From a virus, in IMG/VR virus record IMGVR_UViG_3300040815_003479, positions 1 to 28,930 of that record: a stretch of 28,930 bases of DNA; one strand, 5' to 3'. Under the pieces are notes generated by a model. It made no database searches. It was not told the DNA's origin and was given only the letters and a program-made list of their open reading frames with translations. Below are positions 6,759-14,625 of the stretch, one piece after another. Position 1 is the stretch's first letter. Each line of letters opens with the position of its first letter. The position numbers were made by a program, and so were the translations under genes.

Positions 6759-9443
6759 ATGTCTAAAATTATCAAATACAATGATTTTATACAGATAAAT
6801 CCTGATAACAAGATTCTTTCTTTAGATAAAGAAAAGAAAATTTTGCTAACAGATAGTTTGCTTTCCTCTGCATATAACAGTGGCAGAGGTTTAGTTATTA
6901 CTTATGATTTGTCTCACTCGGGTCGTAGAATAAATAATAGAATTTACTCTACAGTAGGACAGCAAAGAGGAATTGATTCCCTTACTAATCCTTACCCAAA
7001 ACCTATTCTTAAAAACCACGATCAAATGAGTGAGCCTATTGGACGCTTTATTGGTGGTGAATGGCAAAACTTGTATGATGAAGCAAGTAACTTTTTACAA
7101 TCTTCTCAGTCTACATTAGACATTCACAATGCTTTTGCTTCAGATGAGCCCGAAAGAATTTATAAGACATTAAAAAGTTTTGATTTAATTGATAATAAGA
7201 ATTGGCCTGGACTCGGTAGAATGAGAGTGCAAGCTAATATTAATGATGAAGAATCAATTAAAAAATTCTTAGATGGAAGATACATTACTTTCTCTGCTGG
7301 CTCTACAACAGATCGTCACGTTTGTTCAATTTGCGATACAGACTGGGCTACCGATGGAATGTGTGAGCATAAACACGGAAAGAAATACGATGGAGAGACA
7401 TGTGTATTTATTACTGGAGACTTTATTGTCCTAGAAGGCTCAGTAGTTAATACACCAGCAGATGACCTGTCTCAATTAGTTTCAATGGAAATTAAAGATT
7501 CAGAAGACACATCTGATATTAAAGATGAGCAAATTCCTTATGAACTTATTTTAAGCGACTCAATATTTACTATGGAAAAACAAAATGAAGCACAGCGGTT
7601 ACAAGACTCCGAGCAAATCGACGCCTATGAAAAAGAAGCCAAAAAAGAAGAAGGCTCCAAAAAAGAAGTAAAAAGAAAATACGATCATGAAATGTCTATT
7701 TCTGAATCTGCAATGATGGAGCTTCATGAAAAAGGCGAAACTTATATTACCCAACGCGGTGATAATGAGACTATGGTCATCAAAGTAAAATACTCAGGCT
7801 CTATGCGCAAAGACTCAATTGAAGATTTTGAAATCAATGAAGAAGAATTAGCTTCTTTAATTGAAGAACTCGAAGATGAAAAAACTTTTAAAGTTCCTGC
7901 AGGAGCAAAAGGTAACGCTCAAAAAGTTTTAAAATGGAAAGCAGAAAAAGGCTCAGAAGTTAAAGGAATGACCCCTGTAGGCTGGGCAAGAGCGAGACAG
8001 CTTGCTACTAAATCTGAAATAGGTCTCTCTACTGTCAAGCGAATGGCTGCTTTTAATCGTCACAGAAAAAATGCAGCTGTAGCTCCTGAATACAAATCAG
8101 AGCCGTGGAAAGATAGAGGTTACGTTGCTTGGTTAGGCTGGGGTGGAACGTCAGGTATTGATTGGGCTGTTAAAATTAGCGCTGCTAATGATTCAGAAAC
8201 AGAGACAGAATTAAATGAAGATGCTTATCGTTCTTCACCAAAAGGTAAAGGTGCTAAAACACCTGCTAAGCCTTCTGAAAGAATTAAAGGCTCTAAGAAA
8301 AATAAAGAAGGCTCGGCTTCAAAAGCAAATTCTAAAATTGAAGTTGGATCTGTATTGGAGTCTTTAAAAGAAAAAGTTTCTTCACATAATAAAAAGTATG
8401 GAAAAGATAAAGGAAAACGAGTAACTCTTGGTATGCTAAAAGCAGTATATCGTAGAGGTGCAGGAGCTTTCTCTAGTACTCACAGACCTGGAATGTCTAG
8501 ATCTGGATGGGGGGTTGCAAGAGTAAATGCTTTCCTTAAGCTTGTTAGAAGTGGTAGCCCATCAAACCCTAAATATAAACAAGACAATGATTTGTTACCT
8601 GCAGGTCATCCAAGAAAATCATCAAATAAAATGAAAAAGGATTTTATTATGGAAAATGAAGAGTTAGAAATTCTGGATACAGAGGTAGATTCTAAAGATG
8701 AAGATTTAGAAATCGAAGCTGTAGAGCCAACAGAAGAGCAACAAGATGAGCATGACGAAAGTCTTGGCGAAGAAGAAACTTTAGATGCAGAAGATTCTGA
8801 AGAACTCATTGATTGGGAAATTTTAGATCTTGCTTTACAAAGCATCCTTAGAGGAGAAGACGCAGAGCTTTCTACAGAAGCTAGAAACGAATTACCTGAT
8901 TCAGCTTTCTGCGGCCCTGAAAGATCTTTCCCAATTCCTGATTGTGCGCACGTAACTGCTGCAAAGCGCTTGATTGGAAGATACAAAGGTTCTGATGCAA
9001 CTAAAGCTAAGATCATGGCTTGTGTTAATAAAAAAGCAGAAGCAATGAAATGTGACTCTTCTGAAGATGCAAATTCTTTGAAAGCAGAGCTTGCTGATCT
9101 TCAAGAAAAATACAACACATTAGAAGACAAGTTTAAAGAGCTTCTTGAACTAGTTGTAATTAAAAGTAAAAAAAATAACGATTCTATTGAAATAGAAGAT
9201 AATGTTATTGTAAATGATAAAAAAGAAACAATTCTTGACAAAGAAATTGAAAATCCTTCTAATCATGCAAATGAAGAAGTAATCGAAAATAAAAAGCAAG
9301 AAGACTCACTTCCTAGCTTTGAAAGAAATGTAGTAAATACTTACAGAACTATCAAAGATAGCGAAGGCGAGTTAGCTGCTAATATTTATTTAAATAGCAA
9401 AGCTCAATACTTACCTCGTGGCTTCAACCCAGAAAAATTTTAA
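6759..9443 (+). CDS. Prohead maturation protease fused to phage accessory modules and scaffold
   Basis: At 894 residues this is far longer than usual prohead proteases (about 200-250). Residues 40-240 look like the protease: KPILKNHD gives the likely catalytic His87, and RYITFSAGS (174-182) the likely Ser. A Cys/His cluster (C189, C192, C202, H204, H206) resembles a zinc knuckle placed just after it. Residues about 404-472 hold a module with STVKRMAAFNRHRKN and YVAWLGWGGTSGIDWA. Residues about 553-618 hold RRGAGAFSSTHRPGMSRSGW and DNDLLPAGHP, resembling DUF5824-like phage domains from memory. Residues 630-690 are strongly acidic, 712-765 hold LPDSAFCGPERSFPI (DUF6582-like from memory), and about 770-800 is a coiled coil. 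The acidic/coiled C-terminus fits a scaffold. A nested start at 8649 is described separately. Protease assignment is good; module names are tentative. Confidence 0.85.
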   Translation: MSKIIKYNDFIQINPDNKILSLDKEKKILLTDSLLSSAYNSGRGLVITYDLSHSGRRINNRIYSTVGQQRGIDSLTNPYPKPILKNHDQMSEPIGRFIGGEWQNLYDEASNFLQSSQSTLDIHNAFASDEPERIYKTLKSFDLIDNKNWPGLGRMRVQANINDEESIKKFLDGRYITFSAGSTTDRHVCSICDTDWATDGMCEHKHGKKYDGETCVFITGDFIVLEGSVVNTPADDLSQLVSMEIKDSEDTSDIKDEQIPYELILSDSIFTMEKQNEAQRLQDSEQIDAYEKEAKKEEGSKKEVKRKYDHEMSISESAMMELHEKGETYITQRGDNETMVIKVKYSGSMRKDSIEDFEINEEELASLIEELEDEKTFKVPAGAKGNAQKVLKWKAEKGSEVKGMTPVGWARARQLATKSEIGLSTVKRMAAFNRHRKNAAVAPEYKSEPWKDRGYVAWLGWGGTSGIDWAVKISAANDSETETELNEDAYRSSPKGKGAKTPAKPSERIKGSKKNKEGSASKANSKIEVGSVLESLKEKVSSHNKKYGKDKGKRVTLGMLKAVYRRGAGAFSSTHRPGMSRSGWGVARVNAFLKLVRSGSPSNPKYKQDNDLLPAGHPRKSSNKMKKDFIMENEELEILDTEVDSKDEDLEIEAVEPTEEQQDEHDESLGEEETLDAEDSEELIDWEILDLALQSILRGEDAELSTEARNELPDSAFCGPERSFPIPDCAHVTAAKRLIGRYKGSDATKAKIMACVNKKAEAMKCDSSEDANSLKAELADLQEKYNTLEDKFKELLELVVIKSKKNNDSIEIEDNVIVNDKKETILDKEIENPSNHANEEVIENKKQEDSLPSFERNVVNTYRTIKDSEGELAANIYLNSKAQYLPRGFNPEKF
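8634..8651 (+). promoter_or_regulatory. Internal ribosome binding site and start codon in the protease gene
   Basis: AAAAAGGA at 8634-8641 lies seven bases ahead of an in-frame ATG at 8649-8651, inside the protease gene. The spacing and core match the ribosome sites of the capsid (AAAGGA) and tail-tube (AAAGGA) genes. The start falls exactly at the boundary between the small globular modules and the acidic scaffold-like region, which makes chance less likely. Confidence 0.5.
8649..9443 (+). CDS. Probable nested scaffold protein, in frame within the protease gene
   Basis: Translation from the internal ATG would give a 264-residue protein identical to residues 631-894 of the protease fusion. 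It contains the acidic segment, the LPDSAF-type module and the coiled coil, and lacks the protease. This is the arrangement of lambda C and Nu3, where a separate scaffold is made in excess from an in-frame start inside the protease gene. Seen here: a strong ribosome site, a correct frame and a domain-boundary start. Inferred: that the product is made and acts as the assembly scaffold. No other scaffold gene is visible between the portal and the capsid gene, which supports the idea. Confidence 0.45.
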   Translation: MENEELEILDTEVDSKDEDLEIEAVEPTEEQQDEHDESLGEEETLDAEDSEELIDWEILDLALQSILRGEDAELSTEARNELPDSAFCGPERSFPIPDCAHVTAAKRLIGRYKGSDATKAKIMACVNKKAEAMKCDSSEDANSLKAELADLQEKYNTLEDKFKELLELVVIKSKKNNDSIEIEDNVIVNDKKETILDKEIENPSNHANEEVIENKKQEDSLPSFERNVVNTYRTIKDSEGELAANIYLNSKAQYLPRGFNPEKF

Positions 9444-9468
9444 TCTAACTCTTTTAGGAGAATAAAAT

Positions 9469-10761
9469 ATGGCTATTAGTAGATTCCAAAGCCGTTTTAA
9501 AACACGCACTGATCTAATGGATCACATTACTCCAAATAACACCGTACAGATGAACGCTTCTGTTCCTCACGGTGAGTGGGCTCCAGCTAATTGGCTCCCA
9601 GTTGTTTGGCAAAACGAAAAAAGCAAAGATTACTTTGTTATGTCTGCAGGCAAGGTTGTTTCTCTAGATAGAAGTGGCCGTGTAGTTCCTGCTGGTCTTC
9701 TTCGTCGTGCACTAGAAGCACTTGCTGTTAACGAAGCAATGCTTACTTATACAAGCAACGACGTCGAAGCTAGAGTCGTTGATATTCGTACTGGAGCTTT
9801 TGTTGCTGCAGGAGATGTTGTAGATCTTGAAGCTTTCACAGATGCACTTGTTGCTAACGGCTGGGTCGCTGGTTTTGATGCTGCTAATTTTGGAGACGCT
9901 GATCCAGCAGTAGACCTTGCTGCTCGTCAAGCTTGTGTAGAGTTCTTTATCTCTGCTCCAGTAGGTATCCTCGCTTACGATGTTTACGTTTGGGCTGGTG
10001 ATGACCCTGCAAGCCTTCACTTTACTAATTATCAAAAGCAACACCTAATTCAGTTCTTTACTGATATTCAGATGAAGGTAGCACACGTTTGTGCTGATGC
10101 TTCTGCAGTTGCAGTTGCAGGCTTAACTCGCGTTGACGGAGCTGCGCTTGCAGTTATGCCACGCTATGCTGGGCTAGACATGAGCAGTGTAGTTGCTTTT
10201 GACCTTGAGCTTGGAAAGCTTGCTTCTAGCGTTAGCCGCACTCCTGTAAGCTTTAGCGCTTTTGCAGGACGCCAACGTAGCGACATTTCACTTCTTGCAA
10301 AAGCTGGAGACTGGTATCTTGATGCGGATGCAGGAATGATTCTCTTCTTTGAAGATGGTGGAAATGCTGATCCTGTTGGTACTGACGCTGCTGCACTTGC
10401 TGGTACTATTTCAGTATTCCCTTATGATGGAGCTGTTTCTGCACAAGAGAGAATGGTTATGATGGTCGGTGATTGCCGCCCTGGTGACTTTGTTTCTTTT
10501 GATGAAATGAGCAACTTCAAAGTTGCAAGCTCTGATGATCATGATGCACATCTTGTTGTCGGTCGTCTCCTTGCAATGTATAAAGAGCCACGCGGCCTTC
10601 TTGAAAGAGTTCGTACTGGCTGGAAGGGTGACGAGTTTGACGCTACTTCTAAAATGCCTGGTAGCGCAACTGAAGGATTCTCTGATCTTATTACTCTCTC
10701 TTCTCATCACGGTGAGAATGTTGCAGACGAGATCGCTGTCATTAACGTCAAACTTCAATAA
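9469..10761 (+). CDS. Abundant head structural protein, probable capsid decoration protein
   Basis: The 430-residue protein is rich in Ala, Val, Asp and Gly and predicted mostly beta by eye. Its N-terminal APANWLPVVWQNEKSKDYFV and AGKVVSLDRSGRVVPAGL resemble segments I know from phage virion proteins encoded just ahead of the major capsid protein, but I cannot name the family with confidence. AGGAG at about 9456 supports the ATG, and the gene ends in tandem stops TAA TAG. It sits 25 bases after the protease and 25 bases before the capsid gene. Codons shift toward GCT, GTT, CGT and CGC, unlike the AGA-rich upstream genes, as expected of a highly expressed protein. Alternatives are a capsid-vertex protein or a second shell protein. 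Confidence 0.65.
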   Translation: MAISRFQSRFKTRTDLMDHITPNNTVQMNASVPHGEWAPANWLPVVWQNEKSKDYFVMSAGKVVSLDRSGRVVPAGLLRRALEALAVNEAMLTYTSNDVEARVVDIRTGAFVAAGDVVDLEAFTDALVANGWVAGFDAANFGDADPAVDLAARQACVEFFISAPVGILAYDVYVWAGDDPASLHFTNYQKQHLIQFFTDIQMKVAHVCADASAVAVAGLTRVDGAALAVMPRYAGLDMSSVVAFDLELGKLASSVSRTPVSFSAFAGRQRSDISLLAKAGDWYLDADAGMILFFEDGGNADPVGTDAAALAGTISVFPYDGAVSAQERMVMMVGDCRPGDFVSFDEMSNFKVASSDDHDAHLVVGRLLAMYKEPRGLLERVRTGWKGDEFDATSKMPGSATEGFSDLITLSSHHGENVADEIAVINVKLQ

Positions 10762-10786
10762 TAGATAATTTAAAGGAACTTAAAAC

Positions 10787-12121
10787 ATGGCTATTAAATT
10801 TACAGACGGAACTGAACTAACACTCCCAAGTAGCAAGAAAGCTGCTGCTCGTTATATGGCTGACATGATCCGCAATCGCGGTCAACTCCCTGATAGCGAA
10901 GAGTCAATCAGCTGGGAGACTTTTGCTAATACAATTTCTCCTAAGAACAGAGACGCAATCTCTTCTTCTGAGATTACACCTCTCCTCCAAGAGTCAATGG
11001 AAATCCTCATTCGTGAGCCAGTTGAGCCATCAATGACCATTACTCCTCTTTTCACTCGCGTTCAGGCTAAAGGCCTTAACACTCAGATCCTTGCTGGTGC
11101 AATGGGTGCTGTTTATGCTGGTGATGTTCAGGAGTCAGGTACTTACCCTGAGGTTAACTTCCAAATGGGTGGCGCTGTTTCTACTGCTTACATTGGAAAA
11201 AGCGGTATTGCAGCTTCTTTCACAGACGAAGCTCTTCGCTACAGCACTTTCGATATCATGGCTAAGAACCTAGAGCTTATGGGTAACGCTATGGTTCGCC
11301 ACAAGGAGCAGAAGGCTGTTGCTTTCCTTAAGCAGCTTGGTACTTCTCTTTTTGACAACCTTAATCCTGCACAGTCTATTTACGGTGTACTTAGTGGTCG
11401 TGGTCTTGAAGGCGGAGCGCTTGTCGCTAACGGCTCAATGACTATGGAGAACCTCATGCGTGCTATGGCTCACATGAGCGAAGAGGGCTTCACTCCTGAT
11501 ACTCTTCTCATGCACCCACTCTTCTACTACACTTTCGTACAGGATCCAGTTCTTCGCACTATGATGCTCGCTCATGGCGGTGGCTCAATCTTCAATCCTT
11601 ACAGTGGCAACCCTGGTCCTCTCGACCCATACAGCAATGGTGCTCTTGGTGCACGTGGACCTAGCAACGGTACTCGCGTTGTTAATCCTCGTGGCATTGG
11701 TAGCTCTGGTGTTGGCAGCAGCAGTGAGTCTGTTACTTCTGTGCTTGAGCGTAACCAGAGCATGACTTCTGCTCCTAACCTTCCAAGCTACTTCCCATTC
11801 AACTTCCGTATCATTGTTTCTCCTCTCTGCCCATACGATCCAGAGTCAGAGACTGGTGATATCTTCCTTCTTTCAAGTGGTAACGTTGGTTTCCACCTTG
11901 TTGATGAGGATGCAACTACTGTTGAGTGGCGCGACGAGAACACTGAGACTGTTAAAGTCAAGATCCGTGAGCGTTATGGCTTTGCAGTTGCTCACGAAGG
12001 TCAAGGCGTTGGCGTCTTCAAGAATGTTAAGCGCGCAGAGAACCGTTGGGACGGCTCTATTGATGCTGCTCCTAGCGACATTAGCGATGTTACCGAAGCA
12101 GATGTAAAAGCTAATCTCTAA
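10787..12121 (+). CDS. Major capsid protein, HK97-fold type
   Basis: Position after the protease and decoration-like genes, 444-residue length and sequence pattern all indicate the capsid shell subunit. The N-terminus has a helical arm, followed by LLQESMEILIREPVEPSMTI. GTYPEVNFQMGGAVSTAYIG fits the E-loop/P-domain beginning, and the long helix near DIMAKNLELMGNAMVRHKEQ fits the spine helix. TPDTLLMHPLFYYTFVQDP fits the A-domain. A Gly/Ser/Asn-rich stretch at about residues 260-320 may be a surface loop or insertion. AAAGGA lies nine to ten bases ahead of the ATG. By eye the gene is close to 50% G+C in places, against about 25-30% elsewhere, with many C-ending codons, consistent with very high expression. 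A strong terminator follows. Confidence 0.88.
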   Translation: MAIKFTDGTELTLPSSKKAAARYMADMIRNRGQLPDSEESISWETFANTISPKNRDAISSSEITPLLQESMEILIREPVEPSMTITPLFTRVQAKGLNTQILAGAMGAVYAGDVQESGTYPEVNFQMGGAVSTAYIGKSGIAASFTDEALRYSTFDIMAKNLELMGNAMVRHKEQKAVAFLKQLGTSLFDNLNPAQSIYGVLSGRGLEGGALVANGSMTMENLMRAMAHMSEEGFTPDTLLMHPLFYYTFVQDPVLRTMMLAHGGGSIFNPYSGNPGPLDPYSNGALGARGPSNGTRVVNPRGIGSSGVGSSSESVTSVLERNQSMTSAPNLPSYFPFNFRIIVSPLCPYDPESETGDIFLLSSGNVGFHLVDEDATTVEWRDENTETVKVKIRERYGFAVAHEGQGVGVFKNVKRAENRWDGSIDAAPSDISDVTEADVKANL

Positions 12122-12151
12122 TACTACTTTACTCTAGTAAAGAGATTTAGT

Positions 12152-12182
12152 AAAAAGGCAAGTAGAAATACTTGCCTTTTTT
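12152..12182 (+). terminator. Strong intrinsic terminator after the capsid gene
   Basis: AAGGCAAGTA at 12155-12164 pairs perfectly with TACTTGCCTT at 12169-12178 around a GAAA (GNRA) tetraloop, and outer A/T pairs extend the stem to 13. The 3' arm runs into a T tract ending at 12182. A second small hairpin (CTTTACT/AGTAAAG, 12127-12142) lies just upstream and may add to it. Only 15 bases separate the T tract from the next start codon, so no independent promoter fits there. Downstream neck genes probably depend on read-through. Confidence 0.88.
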
Positions 12183-12197
12183 ATTAGGAGCTTTTTA

Positions 12198-12491
12198 ATG
12201 GGTGTTTTCAAAACAGAAAAAACTGATATTGAATTATATATAGAAGAGAAGTTTTCTGAAGAAGAAGAAATTTTATATAATTTTGATGTAGAAATAGAAG
12301 ATGATAATTTTATTGAAGTTAAAATAGAAACAGGAGAGGCAAATGGCGATAACATTCAAACCGGAGAACAGTTACCCCCAGAACCAAGAGGATGGGTTTC
12401 CAGTAGGGCAGAGTTTTTATTTAATATTCTCGAACGCAGTAGATCTAAAAAAGTTCAAAGAGTGTTGCGTTTTATTCGGAAGAGACTTTGA
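12198..12491 (+). CDS. Small acidic/basic protein overlapping the next gene by 149 bases
   Basis: The 97-residue frame starts at an ATG seven bases after AGGAG (12186-12190), so translation of its beginning is likely. Residues 1-50 are very acidic (for example EEKFSEEEEILYNFDVEIED). Residues 60-97 are basic and partly helical (FLFNILERSRSKKVQRVL). The second half overlaps the next gene in another frame. The part before 12343 is not covered by any other gene and has the A/T-ending codons of its neighbours. The overlapped part could be a real dual-coding tail or a shadow. A C5 run at 12375-12379 (TTA CCC CCA) could permit a +1 shift into the next frame, giving an acidic N-terminal extension of the Ig-like protein. 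I recognise no family. Confidence 0.5.
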   Translation: MGVFKTEKTDIELYIEEKFSEEEEILYNFDVEIEDDNFIEVKIETGEANGDNIQTGEQLPPEPRGWVSSRAEFLFNILERSRSKKVQRVLRFIRKRL

Positions 12492-13530
12492 TAGAAGTTA
12501 TGGCCCTGACAACTCTTTATGGTTGAATACTAGCGATGCAACTAATCCTTTTTTCTTACGTTCTCCTGGTTTTGGTGGCTTTATTGATTATGATATTGAA
12601 GGATATCTAATTGATGATTATGAATTAAAAAATGTTTTAGAAACTCAAACTACAATTGAAAAGCTACCAGAACAAAAAACTTTAATAAAAATTACTCCAA
12701 AAATAGTATTGCCTGAAAATAATAAATTCCAACTTTATATTATTGGAAGCAATGCAGATGAAACTAATGATTTACCTGAATTCGTAAAAGCTTACGGAGA
12801 AGGTAAGAGCATATCAGTTAGAACTGTATATGATGTAATGGGTGATAACAATGAAGTGGATTCAAGAATTAGAAGTTCAGGTTCTTTCGAACCAAAGAAT
12901 AATGAATCTTCCAATGTGCTTTATTTTAAAATTGTAACTGCAGGAGAAGGGTCTCAAGCTAAATATATTTGGTGGTTTGATGATGAAAGCGAACCAGCTC
13001 CAGCAGATGACAGATATAAAGAGCGTTTATCTCGTTGCGTACAAAGGTGGCGATTAACAGATAGGGGAGTAATGCTGCGTTTTTCTGGCAGCACCTATGA
13101 GTTAAATGAGTTATTTAAAGTCTTTTGTTACGAAGAAGAGTTATTGGAACAAAGTTATTTAATCACATTTCAAACAAGTACAGATTCTGTATATGAATAT
13201 CCTGAAAATGTTTCGGCTTCACCAATTGGTTTAGATAATAATATCATCCCAGATGTAAATAGCTTTTTGCCTTCATCAGAAGATGAATTAAAAGTAATTT
13301 CAATTGAACCTTATGATGGTGCAGTTAATGTAAATTTAGATTTAAAACAAATAGTAATCACTTTTAATCAAAATCTAAATCCAGAAACAGTAACTCAAGA
13401 AAATGTAAAACTAACTTCATATCCTGTAAGTGGAAGTTTTGATGGGCCAAATGGTACAAGATCAGACAGGGAAAGAATTATTTATAAAATAATTTCTGTA
13501 ATTGATAATAAAATTATTTTAGAAATTTAA
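12343..13530 (+). CDS. Ig-like virion protein of the neck region
   Basis: The 395-residue protein ends with a clear SbsA/Big_5-type Ig-like domain (residues about 315-395). Its signature ISIEPYDGAVNVNLDLKQIV and FNQNLNPETVTQENVKLTS matches the 'P-x-x-G-A-x-N-V ... I-x-F-x-x-x-(L/M)-x-P-x-T-V' pattern of that family. The N-terminus (FPVGQSFYLIFSNAVDLKKF) may be a degenerate copy of the same fold. AGGAG at 12332-12336 lies six bases before the ATG at 12343. It probably decorates the head or neck and may bind carbohydrate or stabilise the particle; that role is inferred from other phage Ig-like domains. The first 149 bases overlap the preceding frame and carry unusually many G/C-ending codons. 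Confidence 0.75.
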   Translation: MAITFKPENSYPQNQEDGFPVGQSFYLIFSNAVDLKKFKECCVLFGRDFDRSYGPDNSLWLNTSDATNPFFLRSPGFGGFIDYDIEGYLIDDYELKNVLETQTTIEKLPEQKTLIKITPKIVLPENNKFQLYIIGSNADETNDLPEFVKAYGEGKSISVRTVYDVMGDNNEVDSRIRSSGSFEPKNNESSNVLYFKIVTAGEGSQAKYIWWFDDESEPAPADDRYKERLSRCVQRWRLTDRGVMLRFSGSTYELNELFKVFCYEEELLEQSYLITFQTSTDSVYEYPENVSASPIGLDNNIIPDVNSFLPSSEDELKVISIEPYDGAVNVNLDLKQIVITFNQNLNPETVTQENVKLTSYPVSGSFDGPNGTRSDRERIIYKIISVIDNKIILEI

Positions 13531-13539
13531 GGAGTTAAA

Positions 13540-14625
13540 ATGAGTTGCTCTAACACAAATAGCAAATATTGTGGTCCTCCTACTAAAATAAAAAGAAAAG
13601 GAGATTACAGAAAGAATTGTTACAATTTAAATGAAAGCTTTAAATTTAAAGTTATATTTAAAGACAGTTGTAATAATAATTATGACCCTGATGATTTAAG
13701 CATACAACTAAACTTAACTGCTCCAAATGGAGATTTAATTTCTCCAAGAGATTATATAAAAGTAGATACAGGGTTTTATTATACTGAACATACTTTTTTA
13801 CAAGAAGGAAGTTGGAGTGGTTTTTGGAGTTCTGAAAAAGATGGAATAGTAAGAGAAGAGCCTACTTTTACTTTTACAGTACAAAATAATTTATCTAGTG
13901 AAAATATAATAAGCGGACTAAGTTTTAATAGCTTAATCGTAATAGAACTTGATAAAGCAATTGAATCTGAAGACGGAACAAAAACATTAAAAGAAAACGA
14001 ATTTTATTCTTTTAGTAGCGAGTACAATCCTTTTTATTGTTCTGTTGAAATGTTGCGAATGGAGATGGGCTCTTGGACTGATCTAGTATCAGATGACACA
14101 TTAGCTTTAGCTATTCACTGGTCTTCTTTAGAAGCAAATAATATTACAGGTGTACCTCCTACTTCAGAAAGATACTTATTCGCACGTACAAGATTTGTAA
14201 TGTACGACGCTGCAATTAAATTATTTAGTATGCCTACAGGTATATCTTCTCCCGGCTCAGGTAAGTCTAAAACGCTTGGAGATTTAATGATAGAAAATGG
14301 CTCATCTTTAGATTTTGCTTTAAAAGATTTAGTATCTGAATTGAAAGCGGAAAGAGATGAATGGTGGAGAGTTGTTAATGCAGGTGGTTGCATTGTACCT
14401 GGTCAAGGGTTAGGTCCTTCTTCAGCAGTTCAAGGAGGAGCTAGATCTGATAAAATGCAAAGATCAAGAGAGTGGCATGACCCATGGACTGAATATTACA
14501 TTCAACCTACTCAGAACTCTCTTTATCGCAAACCTGGAGAAAAAAAATATAAACATGGTTACTCAGGTTGGACTGAGTATTATTATGGCCAGAACGTAGT
14601 AAACGTAAGGAAAGGTAGAAGATGA
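13540..14625 (+). CDS. Beta-domain plus head-tail adaptor-like protein
   Basis: Residues about 30-116 look like a beta-sandwich domain, with alternating hydrophobics and GFYYTEHTFLQEGSWSGFW before a closing FTFTV strand, a pattern common to Ig-like phage domains. Residues about 165-361 are helical and fit a head-tail connector: SVEMLRMEMGSWTDLVSDD, an IHWSSLEANN helix, then KTLGDLMIENGSSLDFALKD and AERDEWWRVV. The C-terminus is rich in Tyr, Trp and Arg. An SD (GGAG) at 13531-13534 lies directly after the previous stop, and the end overlaps the next gene by 4 bases. Gene order after the capsid supports an adaptor role. The N-terminal Cys cluster (C3, C11, C27, C44) is unexplained. Family assignment is tentative. 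Confidence 0.65.
   Translation: MSCSNTNSKYCGPPTKIKRKGDYRKNCYNLNESFKFKVIFKDSCNNNYDPDDLSIQLNLTAPNGDLISPRDYIKVDTGFYYTEHTFLQEGSWSGFWSSEKDGIVREEPTFTFTVQNNLSSENIISGLSFNSLIVIELDKAIESEDGTKTLKENEFYSFSSEYNPFYCSVEMLRMEMGSWTDLVSDDTLALAIHWSSLEANNITGVPPTSERYLFARTRFVMYDAAIKLFSMPTGISSPGSGKSKTLGDLMIENGSSLDFALKDLVSELKAERDEWWRVVNAGGCIVPGQGLGPSSAVQGGARSDKMQRSREWHDPWTEYYIQPTQNSLYRKPGEKKYKHGYSGWTEYYYGQNVVNVRKGRR

Noticed and set aside
8606-9016. 136-residue minus-strand frame rich in Ser
   Set aside because: It is antisense to the scaffold region; the Ser richness comes from complementing Glu/Asp/Ser codons. No start signal or context.
9444-9468. Possible promoter ahead of the decoration gene
   Set aside because: The 25-base gap holds the ribosome site but no convincing -35/-10 pair or phage late-promoter consensus.
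10523-12107. Several plus-strand frames inside the decoration and capsid genes
   Set aside because: They are long only because the G+C-rich, codon-biased genes avoid stops in other frames; their translations are Leu/Val/Ser-rich shadows.
12127-12142. Short perfect palindrome CTTTACT/AGTAAAG
   Set aside because: As a separate operator it has no support; it is A/T-rich with almost no loop, and I treat it as a minor part of the terminator region.
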